A DNA stretch of 64,000 bases from Acanthacorydalis orientalis (taxonomy: Eukaryota > Arthropoda > Insecta > Megaloptera > Corydalidae): assembly GCA_034766995.1 (NCBI GenBank), contig CM068325.1:4594446-4658445 (forward strand), given 5' to 3'. Shown here in pieces: positions 1 through 12,752 of this stretch; position 1 is the first letter of the stretch, and each line of letters starts with the position of its first letter. A program made the translations under genes and the position numbers. The notes below the pieces were generated by a model. That model was not told the DNA's origin. It saw only the letters and a program-made list of their open reading frames with translations, and ran no database searches.

Positions 1-600
1 GATATTTTTTTTCAGTAAATTCCTAGATTTTTGAATCGATTTTCAACTCAAATATAGATTTATTTCAGTTTTCATAAACTTGAGAATTTTTTCGATTGAG
101 TTTTAGACCAGTTCGACCTGAAAAACTGAAATCAGGGCTTGTAACTACCCTCAATATTTTTTTCAATAAATTCCTAGATTTTTGAATCAATTTTCATGTC
201 AAATATAGATTTATTTCAGTTTTCACACACTTGAGAATTTTTTCGATTGAGATTTACACAAGTTCGGCCTGAAAAACTGAAATCAGGCCTTGTAACTACC
301 CTCGATCATTTCTTTCAGTAAATTCATAGCTTTTGAATCGATTTTCGTCTCAAATATAGATTTATTTCAATTTTCACAAACATGAAAATCGTTTTTAACT
401 GAAAATCGACTCAGATTTAAACCAGTTCGACCTGAAAATCTAAAATCAGGGCTTGTAACTAGCCTCGATCGTTTCTTTCAATAAATTCCTAGTTTTTGAA
501 TCGATTTGCATCTCAAGTGTAGATTTATTTCAATTTTCACAAACATGAAAATCGTTTTCGATCGAAAATCGACAACAGTTTGGTCACAGGAGCTCAAATC
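1..600. repeat. Tandem array, about 155-bp unit, four copies
   Basis: Four head-to-tail units share the blocks AAATTCCTAGATTTTTGAAT, CAAATATAGATTTATTTCA and AACTGAAATCAGG, recurring near positions 16, 168, 320 and 480. Divergence increases toward the right end. The array may begin left of the window. No coding potential is seen. Confidence 0.85.
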
Positions 601-2189
601 AGTGCCCCTGACCAAAGTTGAACAGAAAATACTCGACAGTCTCGACAAGACCGAGGCACAAGTGATATAGATTTCTTTTCTTATTGTTTGGAACTCTCAG
701 ATTTAATCGATAAGAGCTGAGAGCGGTGTATGAAGAATAAAATTCGATAATGATTTCACGTTCAATTAACGAAACTCCTCCTCTGTTCGATTCAGTAAAA
801 AGTGATGAAAACGTGCGACTGCCTCACGGTATCACGGCTCGTCTCCGCCCCCCACTACAAACCTAAATGAATTATTATTGTAAAATCATGTGATACTTTC
901 GATTTTCGTTATAAGGATTAATCAGTGTTGTTTGTTTTTTCCATCCGTTTCGTTTTATCGTCGATCAGTTCAAAACCCGTTTGAGAGCGTCCCCTTATTC
1001 CCGTCAAGCTCTTCTTCTCTATTCTATCCGAGGAGGCACTCCGCGTGTGCCAGTGTGCCAGGTATACACATCGATCACGCGCACCGCGCTCCGACTGACC
1101 GGACGCGGGCCTTAATTAGCTCATTGTACATTCATTCAGTCGAATTTCAATCAAAAATATATAACAAAACAGCAACAAATTAGTGAAACGTGCAAAACGA
1201 ATATCAAACAAGTGCAAGTGTTCTTTTTTATTTTGTTTTTCTGTTTACGAAACAAAAGAAAAAAACACGTGTGTAAAAACGTGCGCTCTGACACCGAAAT
1301 GTGTACATTTTTTGTTTGTTTTTCTTTGTTTTCCTTTTTTCTTTGGTTTTTGTTTTTTCATTTGTTTATGTGCCCTCATAGCACCATTCTGTACAAACGG
1401 TTCGTTTCATCGGAACGGGTCGATAGTCGAAAATATGAAACGATTGATTCTCGGTTCGATTTAAGAACTTTATAAATCACTCATCGAGGTATCGAATCCC
1501 TTTCCACGTTCCCATGGAGAGAAAACCTTGAAAGATTATCTGAAACTTGAAGAAAACCCCTTTAGAACTATCCATACATTTATTTTTTTTGGAAAAAAAA
1601 TCCCTTGACGAATTTTTAGACTCGTCGAGAGAACAAAATCACTTTTGATTCGATCCAAGGATCTTTCAGACATGACAGATCCTTCTTAAGGCCTGGATTG
1701 AATATTATCCCTACTTCAGAGTACAATTTCTGAAAAAAAAGAGCTCCTGATTTTGTAAAATCTTGCTCTCTCCATGCAACTTTTTAAAATTTTTCGAAAA
1801 AGTTGCGCATCGAATTAAGGCCTTCTCTGTATATTCGAAGTCTCTCACGATAGATTTGTATAGTTTGACCGTTTTATTCGGAAGGAGATCCTCTACTGTT
1901 TGATTTCATTTTATTCTGAGAGTTTCGATCTATATTTTACTCTTCTCTGTACCCATTTAATATCTGTACACGGTTCTAAACAATCTTAAAAAATCCTACA
2001 AGCATGTTTCTTCACTTATACATGTTTAGTAGAGAATCAGAGCTTTTCAACGAGTCTAATTTTCAATATAGCACCTCCAGTCCTGTATTAAATACTTTAC
2101 CGCTGTAGAATATTTCAATACAGGCCTGGAAGTGCTCGAGACATTCCTCTAAAACGGTCCTTGTGCATTTTAAAGATTCTGAAAATCGA
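601..2189. other. AT-rich stretch without a recognisable gene
   Basis: Short open frames occur but have no codon bias, domains or convincing splice sites. The piece around 960-1110 is moderately GC-rich. I see nothing else here. Confidence 0.5.
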
Positions 2190-2560
2190 AAACCGTGTAA
2201 TAATTTAAATCCGGTCTAGTTCGGTCTAATTCCGTTTCAGCTCGGTCTATTTCGGTCTAATCGGATCTTATTTCGATTTAATTCAGTCCAGTTCAATTTA
2301 TTCCGGTCTACTCCGGTCTAATCCGGTATTAATTCGATTTAATCCGGTCTAGTTTAATCGATTCCGGCCTAGCTCGGTCTAATCCGGCCTAGTCCGGTCT
2401 AATTCGGTTTCATCTCGGTCTATTTCGGTCTAATCGGATCTTATTTCGATTTAATTCAGTCTAGTTCAGTCTATTCTGGTCTACTCCGGTCTAATCCGGC
2501 ATTAGTTCGATTTAATCCGGTCCAGTTTAATCTATTCCGGTCTAATTTAATTTATAATTT
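2190..2560. repeat. Degenerate short-period repeat (TCCGGTCTAAT-like)
   Basis: Variants of the decamer-like motif TCCGGTCTAA/TTCGGTCTAA recur many times, with a higher-order repetition: the block from about 2225 to 2310 returns near 2405-2490. Related to the stretch at 3480-4170. Confidence 0.75.
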
Positions 2561-3479
2561 TCGAATCTCCGCGCTTTCTTACACCCACTCGATCCGTGCA
2601 GACGATTCTGACTAGCTTTCAAGCAGCTCGATTCTCATCAATCTGCGAATTTGCTCGAGATTTGCTCGAATCGTTATAAAGAAATGTTTTCAACCCGATT
2701 TCTGGTCGAAATCCGGGACTTTTTCGAACACGAACATCAAGGCAAAGTCTCCTTTAACATCTATCCATATCTATCTATTTTTTTATATAAAAAAACGATC
2801 CGTTCTTTAAGAAACTCAGCATAGATCCACCGTCCGGCACCTTCATAATTCCGGCTATCGACCCGCGCACATTACCTGTGTGTTTTTCGTTCGAATTCAA
2901 TCGTCTGCCGTCGACCTTCGACCTCTATGTGTAACGTACGACGCACAAACGACACCAATTCACTAGTGTACATAGAATTTATTTGTACATGTTTATACAT
3001 AGAAATTATTATATGTGTGTGAATCACTGGAACAAGTTTTCGTTTGGAGATTAGTACTCGTTTTCGATTGGCAAACGTTCTGTTTATTTGTTTTTTTTTA
3101 CAAGTACGGGTGAGAAGTGTTCGTGCCCTTTGTATAAGATGCGGAACAGACAATTTCTCGTGATCTCGGACAACTTTAAGATCGATTCCCGCATTAAAAA
3201 AGGTGATTGAGTAGTCTCGAGTGTGGACTAGACAAGTCTAGAACTGAAACATTCCTTTTGAGGGTCGAGAAACAGAAATTATACGAATACTGTCCTGGAT
3301 TTCGGAATCGATTCTCTTAACAGGACGTCCTCTAATCGTTCAGGCTCTCCTAGAGATCTGTTTCTCGATTTAGAATCGAATAGAGTCCGATTTCGAATCG
3401 GTGTGTGGTAGAAAACTTCCGCACTGTTTTTTTCTATCGAAGATGTCCATGGATTCACTGATAGGGGTCGAATGATCGG
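2561..3479. other. No gene recognised
   Basis: AT-rich single-copy sequence with small open frames on both strands and no codon bias or domain signal. Confidence 0.45.
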
Positions 3480-4170
3480 TCCAGTCATGTCTAATACGGT
3501 CTTACTCCGTCTATTTTGTTGTAATTCGCTCTAATCCGGTCCTAGTTCTATTTAATCCGGTCCAGTTTAGTCTGAACCGGTCTAATTCGACTTCTCGCGT
3601 TCGAATCGGGTCTCTTTCGGTCCGATCCGGTCGAGTTAGGTCGAATCCGGGTTCAGTTCCGTTCAATCCGGATTTATTTCGGTCCAGTAGTGCTTTCAGT
3701 TCGGTCTAGAATGATCTAATCTCGTCTTGTTACCTCTGATACGGGTTTATTCCGTCGATTTCGGTGTAATTCTATCCAATCCGGTTCTGTTTCCCTCTAA
3801 TACAGTCCCAGTTCTGTCTGATCCGGTTCAGTTCTTGTCTGATCCGGTATGGTTCGTTTTTTTACGGTTTAATTCGGATTCTGGCTACCTATCTCGGTCT
3901 CTTATAGTCTAATTTTGTCTCTGCTGATCTAGTTCGTTCTTCTGCTGTCTAGTCTGATCTGATTCGGTCTTAGATTGGTTCCAAACCGATCTAAACCGGG
4001 CTCTTATGGTCTAATCCGATTTCAGTTCAGTACAATTCCGTCCATATTCGTGCGATTCGACCAAATCCGGTCTCATTTCGCCCCGATCCGGTCTTATTTC
4101 GACTTAATCCGGTCCGGTTCAGTCTTATCCGGTCTCTTGCGGTCCAATCCGGTCTCTTTCGACGTCATCG
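3480..4170. repeat. Degenerate short-period repeat, second block
   Basis: The same TCCGGTCTAAT-type motif as at 2190-2560, more diverged and interrupted. Short open frames here (for example 3727-3912 and 3975-4406, plus strand) follow from the repeat and show no protein signal. Confidence 0.7.
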
Positions 4171-5054
4171 TGTCTTCATTTTCAATTCCGTGGACATGCT
4201 GTCGACTCATCCAAATGATTGGTTGGAATTTGTACGATTTTTTTTTGAGGAATTGTCTGTTTTTGTACACAGTAGGGTATGAAGATTTCTTACACTTTAT
4301 AAATATATATATATATATGTATGTATATGTGAGTACTTGTATGTTTTGTAAAATAGTACGATTTTTTTGTCTAGATTGCAACTACTTAGAAATCAAGCAA
4401 TGTTAGTACACACACACATACACGTTTCCTGTACACTTTTTTGAAGAGAAAAAAATTTTTTGTGAAAGATCCACCCAGCCAGATAGATCTTGATGTTCAA
4501 TCAGTAAAAATCCCTCTTAACCTTTTTTCTTGTGACTAGAAGTCCCTGTTTTTCATTCAAATATTTTTTTTCGAAAACTATCAAGCTCAGGACACGCCTC
4601 TAGCATTCAGTTAAACATCTTTCGAGTCAGTCCAGAAGATTAGACTGAAACGACACTGTTTTATAGTCCAGAACAGTCTTGTTCTGATTCAGTGTTGAAT
4701 ATTTTTCAAATCTGATACTTAGAATCGATAAGACCGTCACAGTTTCACCATAACTCTTTGATGTATGACTTTTTGTATTGTTTCAATCCTTTATCAGTAG
4801 ATTCGATCGTGTCGAACGTTCAGAGAATCGACTTTCGTTTCAGAACCAGTGATATCTCGATAGAACTGACAGAATTCTGGACCGTTGATACCAGACACAC
4901 CCTGTAGAATGTCGAGTGGAACGTTCGACAGTCAAAATTTCACAAAAAAAAACGATACAACAGTGCTTTCTCATCGATACATAACCTCAAATCATTCAAC
5001 TCTCTGTACAAAGACTGTATTTTGAAAGAAAAAAAAACATCCTCTCATTAAAGT

Positions 5055-5118
<64 letters not shown>

Positions 5119-5288
5119 AACACATTATTTTATTTCCATCATCTGAAAATACATCAGTTCATTCTTGAGTTGTCTTTTATTTTTTCTTACAAGCATGTCA
5201 AATGTATTCGCACGAGTTGCATGCAGATTTTTGGAATATATTTATAAATATTTAATGAGATCTCTTCCTATTTATGTCTCTCTCTCTT

Positions 5289-5325
<37 letters not shown>

Positions 5326-5590
5326 GTATACATGAAATCAAGAATTGGTGTGTTTAGAAATTACCTGATCTTTCAGTTCATTGAACGATTGACAAGCCTA
5401 CACAGAAAGGTGTTCAGTCGTTCGTTCCTCCATCTCTGTTTTTATTTAAACAAAATCTTTGTTTTTCTTTCTTGAATAAAATCTGGACCGAAGAGTGAGA
5501 AATCGATTGTATTCGAACGGATCGCAGTGAAATTATATCAATCTATTCTCATATCTGTGATTCTATGACCAGGTGAAAAAAGTATAATGT
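4171..5590. other. Non-coding AT-rich stretch with microsatellites
   Basis: No gene is recognised. It contains a long (TA)n tract at 5057-5115 and a shorter one near 5289-5330. Confidence 0.5.
5057..5115. repeat. (TA)n microsatellite
   Basis: Uninterrupted TA dinucleotide tract of about 59 bases, one of the many long TA tracts in the window. Confidence 0.95.
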
Positions 5591-6760
5591 TTGCGCCGGT
5601 CCTGTACGAACAAAACGCGTGCGATTGTTTCGTTCACACGACACGTGTATAGAGGATTTCTTTCTCTTTCTAACGGTATACGACTCGACTAGTCTGTCGT
5701 GTCGATTGGTGTCCGAATCGGTCAATGTTTCAAACTCGAGAGTCCGTCCCGGGAAGAAAAATGTACTCGAGACGGTCCTGTCCGAATAGGAGTCGTGCGA
5801 TTGTCTTATTACTATAAGCAGCTCTTTAACGATTCATTTTTTTCCTAATCGTTTGTGACTTGATCATTTTATTTGATCAGTTGGGATCTAGAGGCGAATA
5901 AGGGGAATATTTAGAAAAAAATATACTTGTGACGGTCCTGTGCGAATAGGAGTCGTGCGATTGTTTTATTACTGTAAACAACTGTTGAACGATTATTTAT
6001 TTTTCTAATCATGTATGTCTTGATCGTTTTATTTGATTGGTTAGGATCGAAATGGCGAATATTTAGAATAAAATATACTTGTGACGGTCCTGTCCGAATA
6101 GGAGTCGTGCGATTGTTTTATTACTGTAAACAACTATTGAACGTTTATTTATTTTTCTAATCATGTATGTCTTGATCGTTTTATTTGATTGGTTAGGATC
6201 GAAATGGCGAATATTTAGAATAAAATATACTTGTGACGGTCCTGTCCGAATAGGAGTCGTGCGATTGTTTTATTACTGTAAACAACTATTGAACGTTTAT
6301 TTATTTTTCTAATCATGTATGTCTTGATCGTTTTATTTGATTGGTTAGGATCGAAATGGCGAATATTTAGAAAAAATATATTTGTGACGGTCCTGTGCAA
6401 ATAAGAGTCGTGCGATTGTTTTATCACTGTAAACAACTGTTGAACGATTATTTATTTTTCTAATCATGTATGTCTTGATCAGTTTTTTCGATTAGTTAAG
6501 ATCTAAAGGCGATAATGCGAATATTTAGAAGAAAAAAATATTTGTGACGGTCCTGTCCAATCGCAAGCCGGGCGATCGATTTAAAATTTTAAACAGTGAT
6601 AGAACGTCTTTTCCTCTTTCTATCGATATGTGACTTGGTTAGTTTATCTGATAAATTATGGCCACAATCGATTAAAATCGCAGACATTGCGGAAAAATAT
6701 TACACTTGTGACTGTCTCTTGTATTTAGGAGACTATATTTTTTTTAAAAAAAAAAAACGT
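5590..6760. repeat. Tandem array, about 152-160 bp unit
   Basis: Units begin with a GACGGTCCTG box followed by an AATAGGAGTCGTGCGATTG box. The GACGGTCC box starts at 5771, 5931, 6083, 6235, 6386 and 6546, so spacing is 160, 152, 152, 151 and 160. Central units are nearly identical, outer ones diverged. A diverged GCCGGTCCTG copy lies near 5597. Minus-strand frames inside it are products of the repeat. Confidence 0.92.
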
Positions 6761-7140
6761 TAAGAACTAAGAGAGGATGAAACAGACAGAATCACAGATA
6801 TAAATAAAGGAACGATTGATGTGATGACTGATTGATCGTTGACATAGATTCATGATTCTCTCCTGAAATTTCTGACTCGATGAACTGTAAATCAGGTGAT
6901 TGACTCAATGACCAATTTTTGTATCCTCTACGTTTTCAAAAAAAAAAATAAATGCGTGCACACAAACGTCTTACAAGTGAAACCGAACTGTCCTTCTCTC
7001 GAAAATAGTCTGATTCGTTGAGAATCCGGGCACAGATCTTTCTCCAGTACTCTCATTATAAAAAGAGACATGCTGAAGAATTTCATGTTTGATAAAAACT
7101 GATATTCTGGCTGTAAACTCACTTGGAAATTTTTTTTTAA
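6761..7140. other. No gene recognised
   Basis: AT-rich sequence between two tandem arrays. A small minus-strand open frame (6928-7122) lacks codon bias or any domain. Confidence 0.4.
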
Positions 7141-7990
7141 ATCATACCATAGAAGATTGTAATCAGGAATGTTCGGTAATTGATCATTGATCGTTTCTCA
7201 ACACTTGAATGATTGGAAATATCGAGTTTTAGCTCATAACTCTTAAATATTTTCAATCAATCGATTTTATCAGAGCTTTAGAATGGTTTTGAACACTTGG
7301 ATAGATTGTAACTCTTGAATTTGTATATATATTGAGTTTAAGTCTATAACTCCTGAATATATGGAAGGATTCAGTGTTGGTACATAACTTGAATGATTGG
7401 AAATATCGATTTTTCGCTCATAACTCTTGAATATTTTCAATCATTCAATTTTAATAGAGCTTTAGAATGGTTTAAAACACTTGGATCGATTGTAACTCTT
7501 GAATTTGTAGATATATTGAGTTTTAGGCCTTAACTCTTGAATATTTGGAAGGATTCAGTGCTAGTTCATAACTTTAATGATTGGAAATATTGAGTTTTAG
7601 CTCATAACTCTTAAATATTTTCATTCATTCAATTTTATCAGAGCTTTAGAATGGTTTAAAACACTTGGATCGATTGTAACTCTTAAATGTGTGGACATAT
7701 TGAGTTTTAGGCCTTAACTCTTGAATATCTGGAAGGATTCAGTGTTAGTTCATAACTTTAATGATTGGAAATATCGAGTTTTAACTCACAACTCTCGAAT
7801 GTTTTCAAATCAAGAGTGTTAACTCATAACTCTTGAATGTTTTGTAACAAAAAGTTTATCTGCTAACTCTTGAATCTTTTAAAACATTGAATTTCAATTC
7901 ATATCTTTTGAATACTTGGACACATTGAGTTTTAGCTCATAAGTTCTAACTCATGAGCTTTATCTCATTGAGTTTTTCTCTGAACAATCT
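7140..7990. repeat. Tandem array, about 180-bp unit
   Basis: Blocks such as GATTGGAAATATCGAGTTTT and CTTTAGAATGG recur about every 180-186 bp, for example near 7212, 7398, 7579 and 7758. The simpler motif AACTCTTGAAT repeats within each unit. Confidence 0.88.
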
Positions 7991-8401
7991 TTTATAGGAT
8001 CTTAACTCGGTTCTCGCAATTATAATGGATTTGTTTGAGATCTGAGCTTAATCTTGGTAGTCGGTCGAGTCCAGAAAGTTTCTTTCTCGGGAGTTTAAAA
8101 GCTTTCTATAGACTTGACAATCTTTTCAAGTCGATTTCTGTGTTGGATTTTGATTTATTCGTGGAGGAAGATGTATTGTGTGTCTCCGGATGAGACAAGA
8201 GAACGGTTCGGTTTTCTAAGAGAAAAAGAAAACTGTTTACACGTTTGTGTGCGTGTTCATGTATAAACTTTTCACGTTTTTTTTTGAAAAAAAAACAAAA
8301 CAAAACCCTGGACGGTTCGTTTGTTTGGGGTGTGTAAATAAAAGAGTTCCGCACGTTCCGTGTGCGTCGGTACCAAACGTGTCCGCTTGTTGGGGTTACA
8401 G

Positions 8402-8586
8402 CAGCGAGCGACCGCTCGTCCCGCGGAGGCGGAACCGGCGGTGGTGGCGGTGGTAACGGTGGTTCCGACACCACGCCGCCACCGCCGCCGCCCGGAGCCG
8501 GTACCGGGCCACAGCAGCAGCAGCAGCAACAGCAGCGGCCACCGCCGCCGCTGCCGCCGCCGCGCTTTCCGAACAGCGCCGTTTGA
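8402..8586 (+). CDS. Candidate terminal coding exon, Gly/Pro/Gln-rich protein, partial
   Basis: A GC-rich frame opens after a possible acceptor (GGGGTTACAG ending at 8401). It encodes a Gly-rich stretch, a proline run, eight glutamines, a second proline-rich run and the residues RFPNSAV before TGA at 8584-8586. Codons end mostly in G or C, as in genes A and B, and low-complexity Gly/Pro/Gln tracts are usual in insect nuclear or regulatory proteins. No upstream exon was found, so the gene, if real, starts elsewhere or lies left of the window. Minus-strand frames through the same DNA read as cysteine, leucine or arginine runs and look like shadows. The family is not recognised. Confidence 0.45.
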
Positions 8587-8769
8587 CAATGGGAAACGCT
8601 GAGCATCGGTAATTTCACGGTGGCGGCGCCGGCGCTGCCCATACTCCCGCTGCTGACCGCCGCCTCCGGACTGTCGGTCGAGGGACAGCTGTACGACCTG
8701 ATCGCCGAACGGAGCAAGGCGTGCGTCATGTACCTGAGGCACAGTTTCAAGAGGCCGCGACGCGACTGA
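8587..8769 (+). CDS. In-frame 60-codon extension after TGA (readthrough candidate or separate exon)
   Basis: The frame of 8402-8586 continues past TGA for 60 codons to a second TGA at 8767-8769. The extension has strong coding character: third positions are mostly G or C and the composition is protein-like, with residues such as SVEGQLYDLIAERSKACVMY and a basic end KRPRRD. No ATG occurs until codon 48, so it is not an independent ORF. Possible explanations are TGA readthrough (the stop is followed by C, a context known to be leaky in insects), an acceptor near 8603 making this a separate exon, or a recent nonsense change. The family is not recognised. Confidence 0.45.
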   Translation, partial: QWETLSIGNFTVAAPALPILPLLTAASGLSVEGQLYDLIAERSKACVMYLRHSFKRPRRD

Positions 8770-9265
8770 CGAACGGACGCCGCCGGCGACGGACGTCTCT
8801 TCCGGTGTGTCGCGGCGTGAACGGACGACCGAAGGAGCGGACACGAATCGTGCGGACCGTCCGTCCGCGCCGAGGACGACGGTTCCGGACCGGACACGGA
8901 AACCGATCGCCGAGCACGCCGGTCCGTCGCTCGGTCTCGCGCGCGCTCGCACGCTCAACGCGATTCGTACCGGAGACGACCGGTCTACCGGATTTTTCAA
9001 TCGGACAAAGTTCCTATAACACTCATTACCGCTGATGATGAGACGGTGTCGGTGACAGAGACGGATCCGCCTGTCCCACAATCGATTCGATGCAGAAATA
9101 TCGCCTGTACAACGTTTAAATATCCGAGGATATGATCGGGTGGAGAGACACTCACAAATCAACCGATTTCTGATTCACTGGAAACTTATCGATCGAGCTA
9201 CAGGCCGACAGGACGACATCCTGTGTGGAACAACACCGGACGAACAATTCTGTCTCTTTTCTAAC

Positions 9266-9484
9266 GCTGACGAGATATCGACCTCTGTTCTAACCCCATC
9301 TCCATTGTTTTGTTATACTATGACTTTTACTCTAATGGCGTTCAAAATTATTGGTAGAAAATTATGAAAAAAATACATGTTGTAGAGAATTTCATTCTCT
9401 TTCGAATGATATCTAACTTGATAGGTCTTAATTGAATTGCTGACGAGATATCGACCTCTGTTCTGACCCCATCTCCATTGTTTT
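9266..9484 (+). repeat. Direct repeat, about 46 bp, two copies
   Basis: The segment starting GCTGACGAGATATCGACCTC at 9266-9310 recurs at 9439-9484 with one or two substitutions. Both copies end in CTCCATTGTTTT. The 130 bp between them is not repeated. Confidence 0.85.
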
Positions 9485-10390
9485 CTTAACAGTACACTTG
9501 ACCAGACGATAAATGTCTCGGCCAGCGTGGATTTTTCGAAAAACTGATCGAAATTTCTCCTATCCACAAGGATCCAAGCCTGGAATTCGATTGTAAATCG
9601 AAATTAAGCTTGTTTAGGACCTCTTTAAAAGAATCTTCGATTCAGAATCAACCATAGAACTGTTTAAGCACTGATTTAGTCGTCCATACTGCTTTTTCAC
9701 ACCATGATATCGTCCAAGCCGCGACGAACTCTTATCGTTAAATCCGTTTTTATCATCTGCACTTCTTCCCGGTTAATATCCTAGGATTGAATACTGTCTT
9801 CATATATATATTTATATATTTGTGTGGATATTTCTACATGCGATTCGATCCTTGTGAATGAAAATCCGACAGAATGTCTGTTACCGGAGTGTTGAAGGTG
9901 TGCCGTCGTTCTCGAACCCGAAACGAAGTTCCTAGAGCACTGTTAAAACTAATACCGATTCAAAACGAACGAATCACCTGTAAACGTGGCACCGGTTCGC
10001 GGTAGAAACGTCGGACACGCCGGCACGGACGGACGGACGTGTCTCTGTCACGTCGACCGATCCGACGTTCCAGTCTTTCGAAACGGCTCTGTCGTCCGAC
10101 CTCTTTCGACCCTCGGGTCTACGAGTGAAGAGATCCGCTCGATTTTGACCTGGAAAAAAAACTGAATGATAAGTTGGTCGAGCGACAGGGCCGTGACCGA
10201 AAGAAGTCTGAAGAAATAGAAATGAATCAACGAATGAATAAATATGTAAACAAGTGACTGGTACAAGGGTTGAGGGTGGTCGAGTGGGCGGGACGGGACG
10301 AGCGGCGGGCGATGCGCGCGAGAAGGAGACGAGATCGGAGACAAAACACAGCGGACAACGAAATCGGACAAGATGGCGCGCGTACGAGTG

Positions 10391-10452
10391 TTAATCGTCG
10401 ATCAAGTCGTCGTCGTCCACGACCACTAGATCGGACGAACTTCGATCGAGAT
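10391..10452 (-). CDS. Possible acidic C-terminal exon (weak)
   Basis: On the minus strand a pyrimidine-rich tract ending GAAAAG at 10453 could be an acceptor. The following 20 codons encode an acidic end with residues DLVVVDDDDLIDD before TAA at 10391-10393. The composition looks like a protein C-terminus, but no matching upstream exon was identified and the acceptor is unusual. It may be chance. Confidence 0.15.
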
Positions 10453-11589
10453 CTTTTCAAAAAAAGAAAAAAAACGGAAACGAAACGATAGCCTAATAAC
10501 AAATGACGGCGATTCGATTGATAGACCGGAACTTTGAGACTGTATTCGTTTTTTTTTTCGGTTCTCCTCCCTGACGAAGAACACATTCACAATGGACGCA
10601 ACGGACACACGTTATGCTCAAAACTAATTAATTAATAAATTATAAATAAATCAATGAATGAAGAAAAAAAATATATATATATAGATATACATATATACAT
10701 GAATATATTTAAACTAATTCTAATTAAAATTTAAAAAAAAGAGAAGAATAAAAGACAGTTCGACACGATTCGAACCCGTGACTCTTCTGTGTGTGTGCGA
10801 TTCGTGGAAAAAAACTGTTGTTCTTTTCTATTCAAATGGTAGTAATAATTAATTAAATAAATAAAAAAAACGCATGGACGATTTGTGCGACGTTCTGTAA
10901 ATACAATCTTCGGCACATGCGCACGTATGGGGGTGTGGAGGGTGAAATGTACGTGTGTGTTGTGCGTGAAAGAATATATATATATACTTCCAGAAAAAGG
11001 TTACAAACGCCTTCCAAATAAAATGCTCATTAAACAAACAAACAAACAAAAAAAAATACTACTTACACAAAACGATTTAAACTAGTCAAGTAAATAAGTT
11101 AACAGAAAGAAAATTATACATATATATATATTGTAAATTATGTTTTTTTTCTCTCTCCGACGTTATGTCTAATAAATAGTTGTAAAATGGTTAAATATGG
11201 CTGACTAATCGTAGAGGACATTTAGTATGCGTGCGGGTCGAACGGACGTCGGTCCGGTTCGGCAGGGAAACGCAGAAGTGGGCGCTGGAACCGTTTCCGA
11301 AACTCGTGCGCGTGTTTTGTTTCCGTATCCGAACAAGCGAGAGTCCGATTTCCGGCGGACAGGTCTCGGGTGTCTGTGTTCGGTCGCGAGGACGGGATTC
11401 GCTCGAATTGTCTTGTCAGAAACGGTGTCAGATTCTTCTTTATTAAATAAATCTTCATTCGAAATCAATCGAGCGACGTGACATCTAATCTTTTTATATT
11501 TCTTTGTCACTACGAACGGTTCGCATCCTCTTCCTCTTCCAGTAGGTCTCAAAATGTGTTTTATGGCGGGTCGAATGGAAAAAAAGTCG

Positions 11590-12240
11590 AGTCTTAGATT
11601 TTCTCGGTTTAAACTGTGCCGGTTTGAACTGAGACTGTGACAGTTTAGACGGAAATCGTTGACACAGTGACGAATACATTAATGAGGATTGTGGTTGTAA
11701 AAAATTTAACCCGGACGTTTTAAATTGCGACGGTTTACACTGCGACGGTCTGATCTTTGACTGTTTAAACTGTGACTGTATAAACCGCGACTGCTTGAAC
11801 TGTGATGGGCTAAACCGTGACTGTGCAAACCGTGACTGTACAAACCTGAACTGTGTTAACTGTGATGGACTAAACCGTAACTGTTTAAACTGTGTCGGTC
11901 TAAACCGTGACTGTGCAAACCGTGACTGTACAAACCTGAACTGTGTTAACTGTGATGGACTAAACCGTAACTGTTTAAACTGTGACGGTCTAAACCGTAA
12001 CTGTTTTAACTGTGTCGGTCTAAACCGTGACTGTGCAAACCGTGACTGTGCAAACCTTGACTGTGTCAACTGTGACGGTCTAAACCGTAACTGTTTAAAC
12101 CTTGACGCCCTGAATCGTGACGGTCGAAGCTGTGACGGTTTAAACCGTGACTGTCTAAATCGTGACAGTCTAAACCGTGAAGACCTAAGCCGTGACTGTG
12201 CAAACCGTGACCGCACAAACCTGGACCGCCCAAACATGTC
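11590..12240. repeat. 15-bp minisatellite array
   Basis: About forty units of a 15-bp consensus, TAAACCGTGACTGTG and variants, run head to tail, with higher-order repetition of several-unit blocks (for example 11850-11925 against 11925-12000). Because 15 is a multiple of three, frames stay open on both strands: 160 codons on plus (Asn/Cys/Asp pentads) and 253 on minus (Phe/Arg/Ser/Gln pentads). I read this as a minisatellite, not a gene: no signal peptide or splice context, and both strands are equally open. Confidence 0.85.
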
Positions 12241-12704
12241 TGGAATCAGTATCAATCATCTGTCTAAGGATCTATAATCCAGTTTAAACTTGCCTGAGCC
12301 TATCGAAATGTGTCTAAATCCGTTCAAACGTTTCCGAGACTTTCTACGATCCGATAGACAGTCCAGACACGTCTCTGTCTCGGAACCGTCTCAGTATATT
12401 CGACCCGCCTGCCGTTTAAATCTCGATTTCGATCATACTTGACCTGTATTTTTTTATCCCGAGACTGGGATTTAAAGAAAAACGTCCGGCCGACGTTTTC
12501 GGGCACCCGAGGACACATCCCGGCCGATAGAATCTATCTGACTTAGACATTTTGTGATATCGAGCCTCAGACCGGATCCAGGTCCGGTCTGGCACGAGTC
12601 CTGGGAATAAAGTTTCGGAAGGGGACCGAACCGCGCACGCTAGGGCAAAACCGGCAAGCGAGCCGACCCGGACGGACGCGCGTTCGTATCCGACCATGTA
12701 CATG

Positions 12705-12752
<48 letters not shown>

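Larger units (their letters stand above)
8770..11589. other. Mixed GC-rich and AT-rich sequence, no assembled gene
   Basis: CpG-rich islands lie at about 8770-8990, 9980-10440 and 11200-11440, separated by AT-rich sequence with short TA tracts. Several frames are open in the islands on both strands, which is expected from base composition. Some may be UTR or exon pieces, but no splice chain could be built. Confidence 0.4.

Noticed and set aside
5590..6760. CRISPR-like regular array
   Set aside because: Whole units of about 152 bp repeat with no short repeat/unique spacer alternation, and the sequence is eukaryotic.
8272..9162. Long minus-strand frames (263 and 296 codons) over the GC-rich block
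   Set aside because: They read through polyQ and proline codons of the plus strand as cysteine, leucine or arginine runs; codon preference favours the plus strand.
10760..10830. tRNA-like T-arm on the minus strand (GGGTTCGAATC-like)
   Set aside because: Only a T-loop-like motif with a mismatched stem; there is no D-arm, anticodon arm or seven-base acceptor stem.
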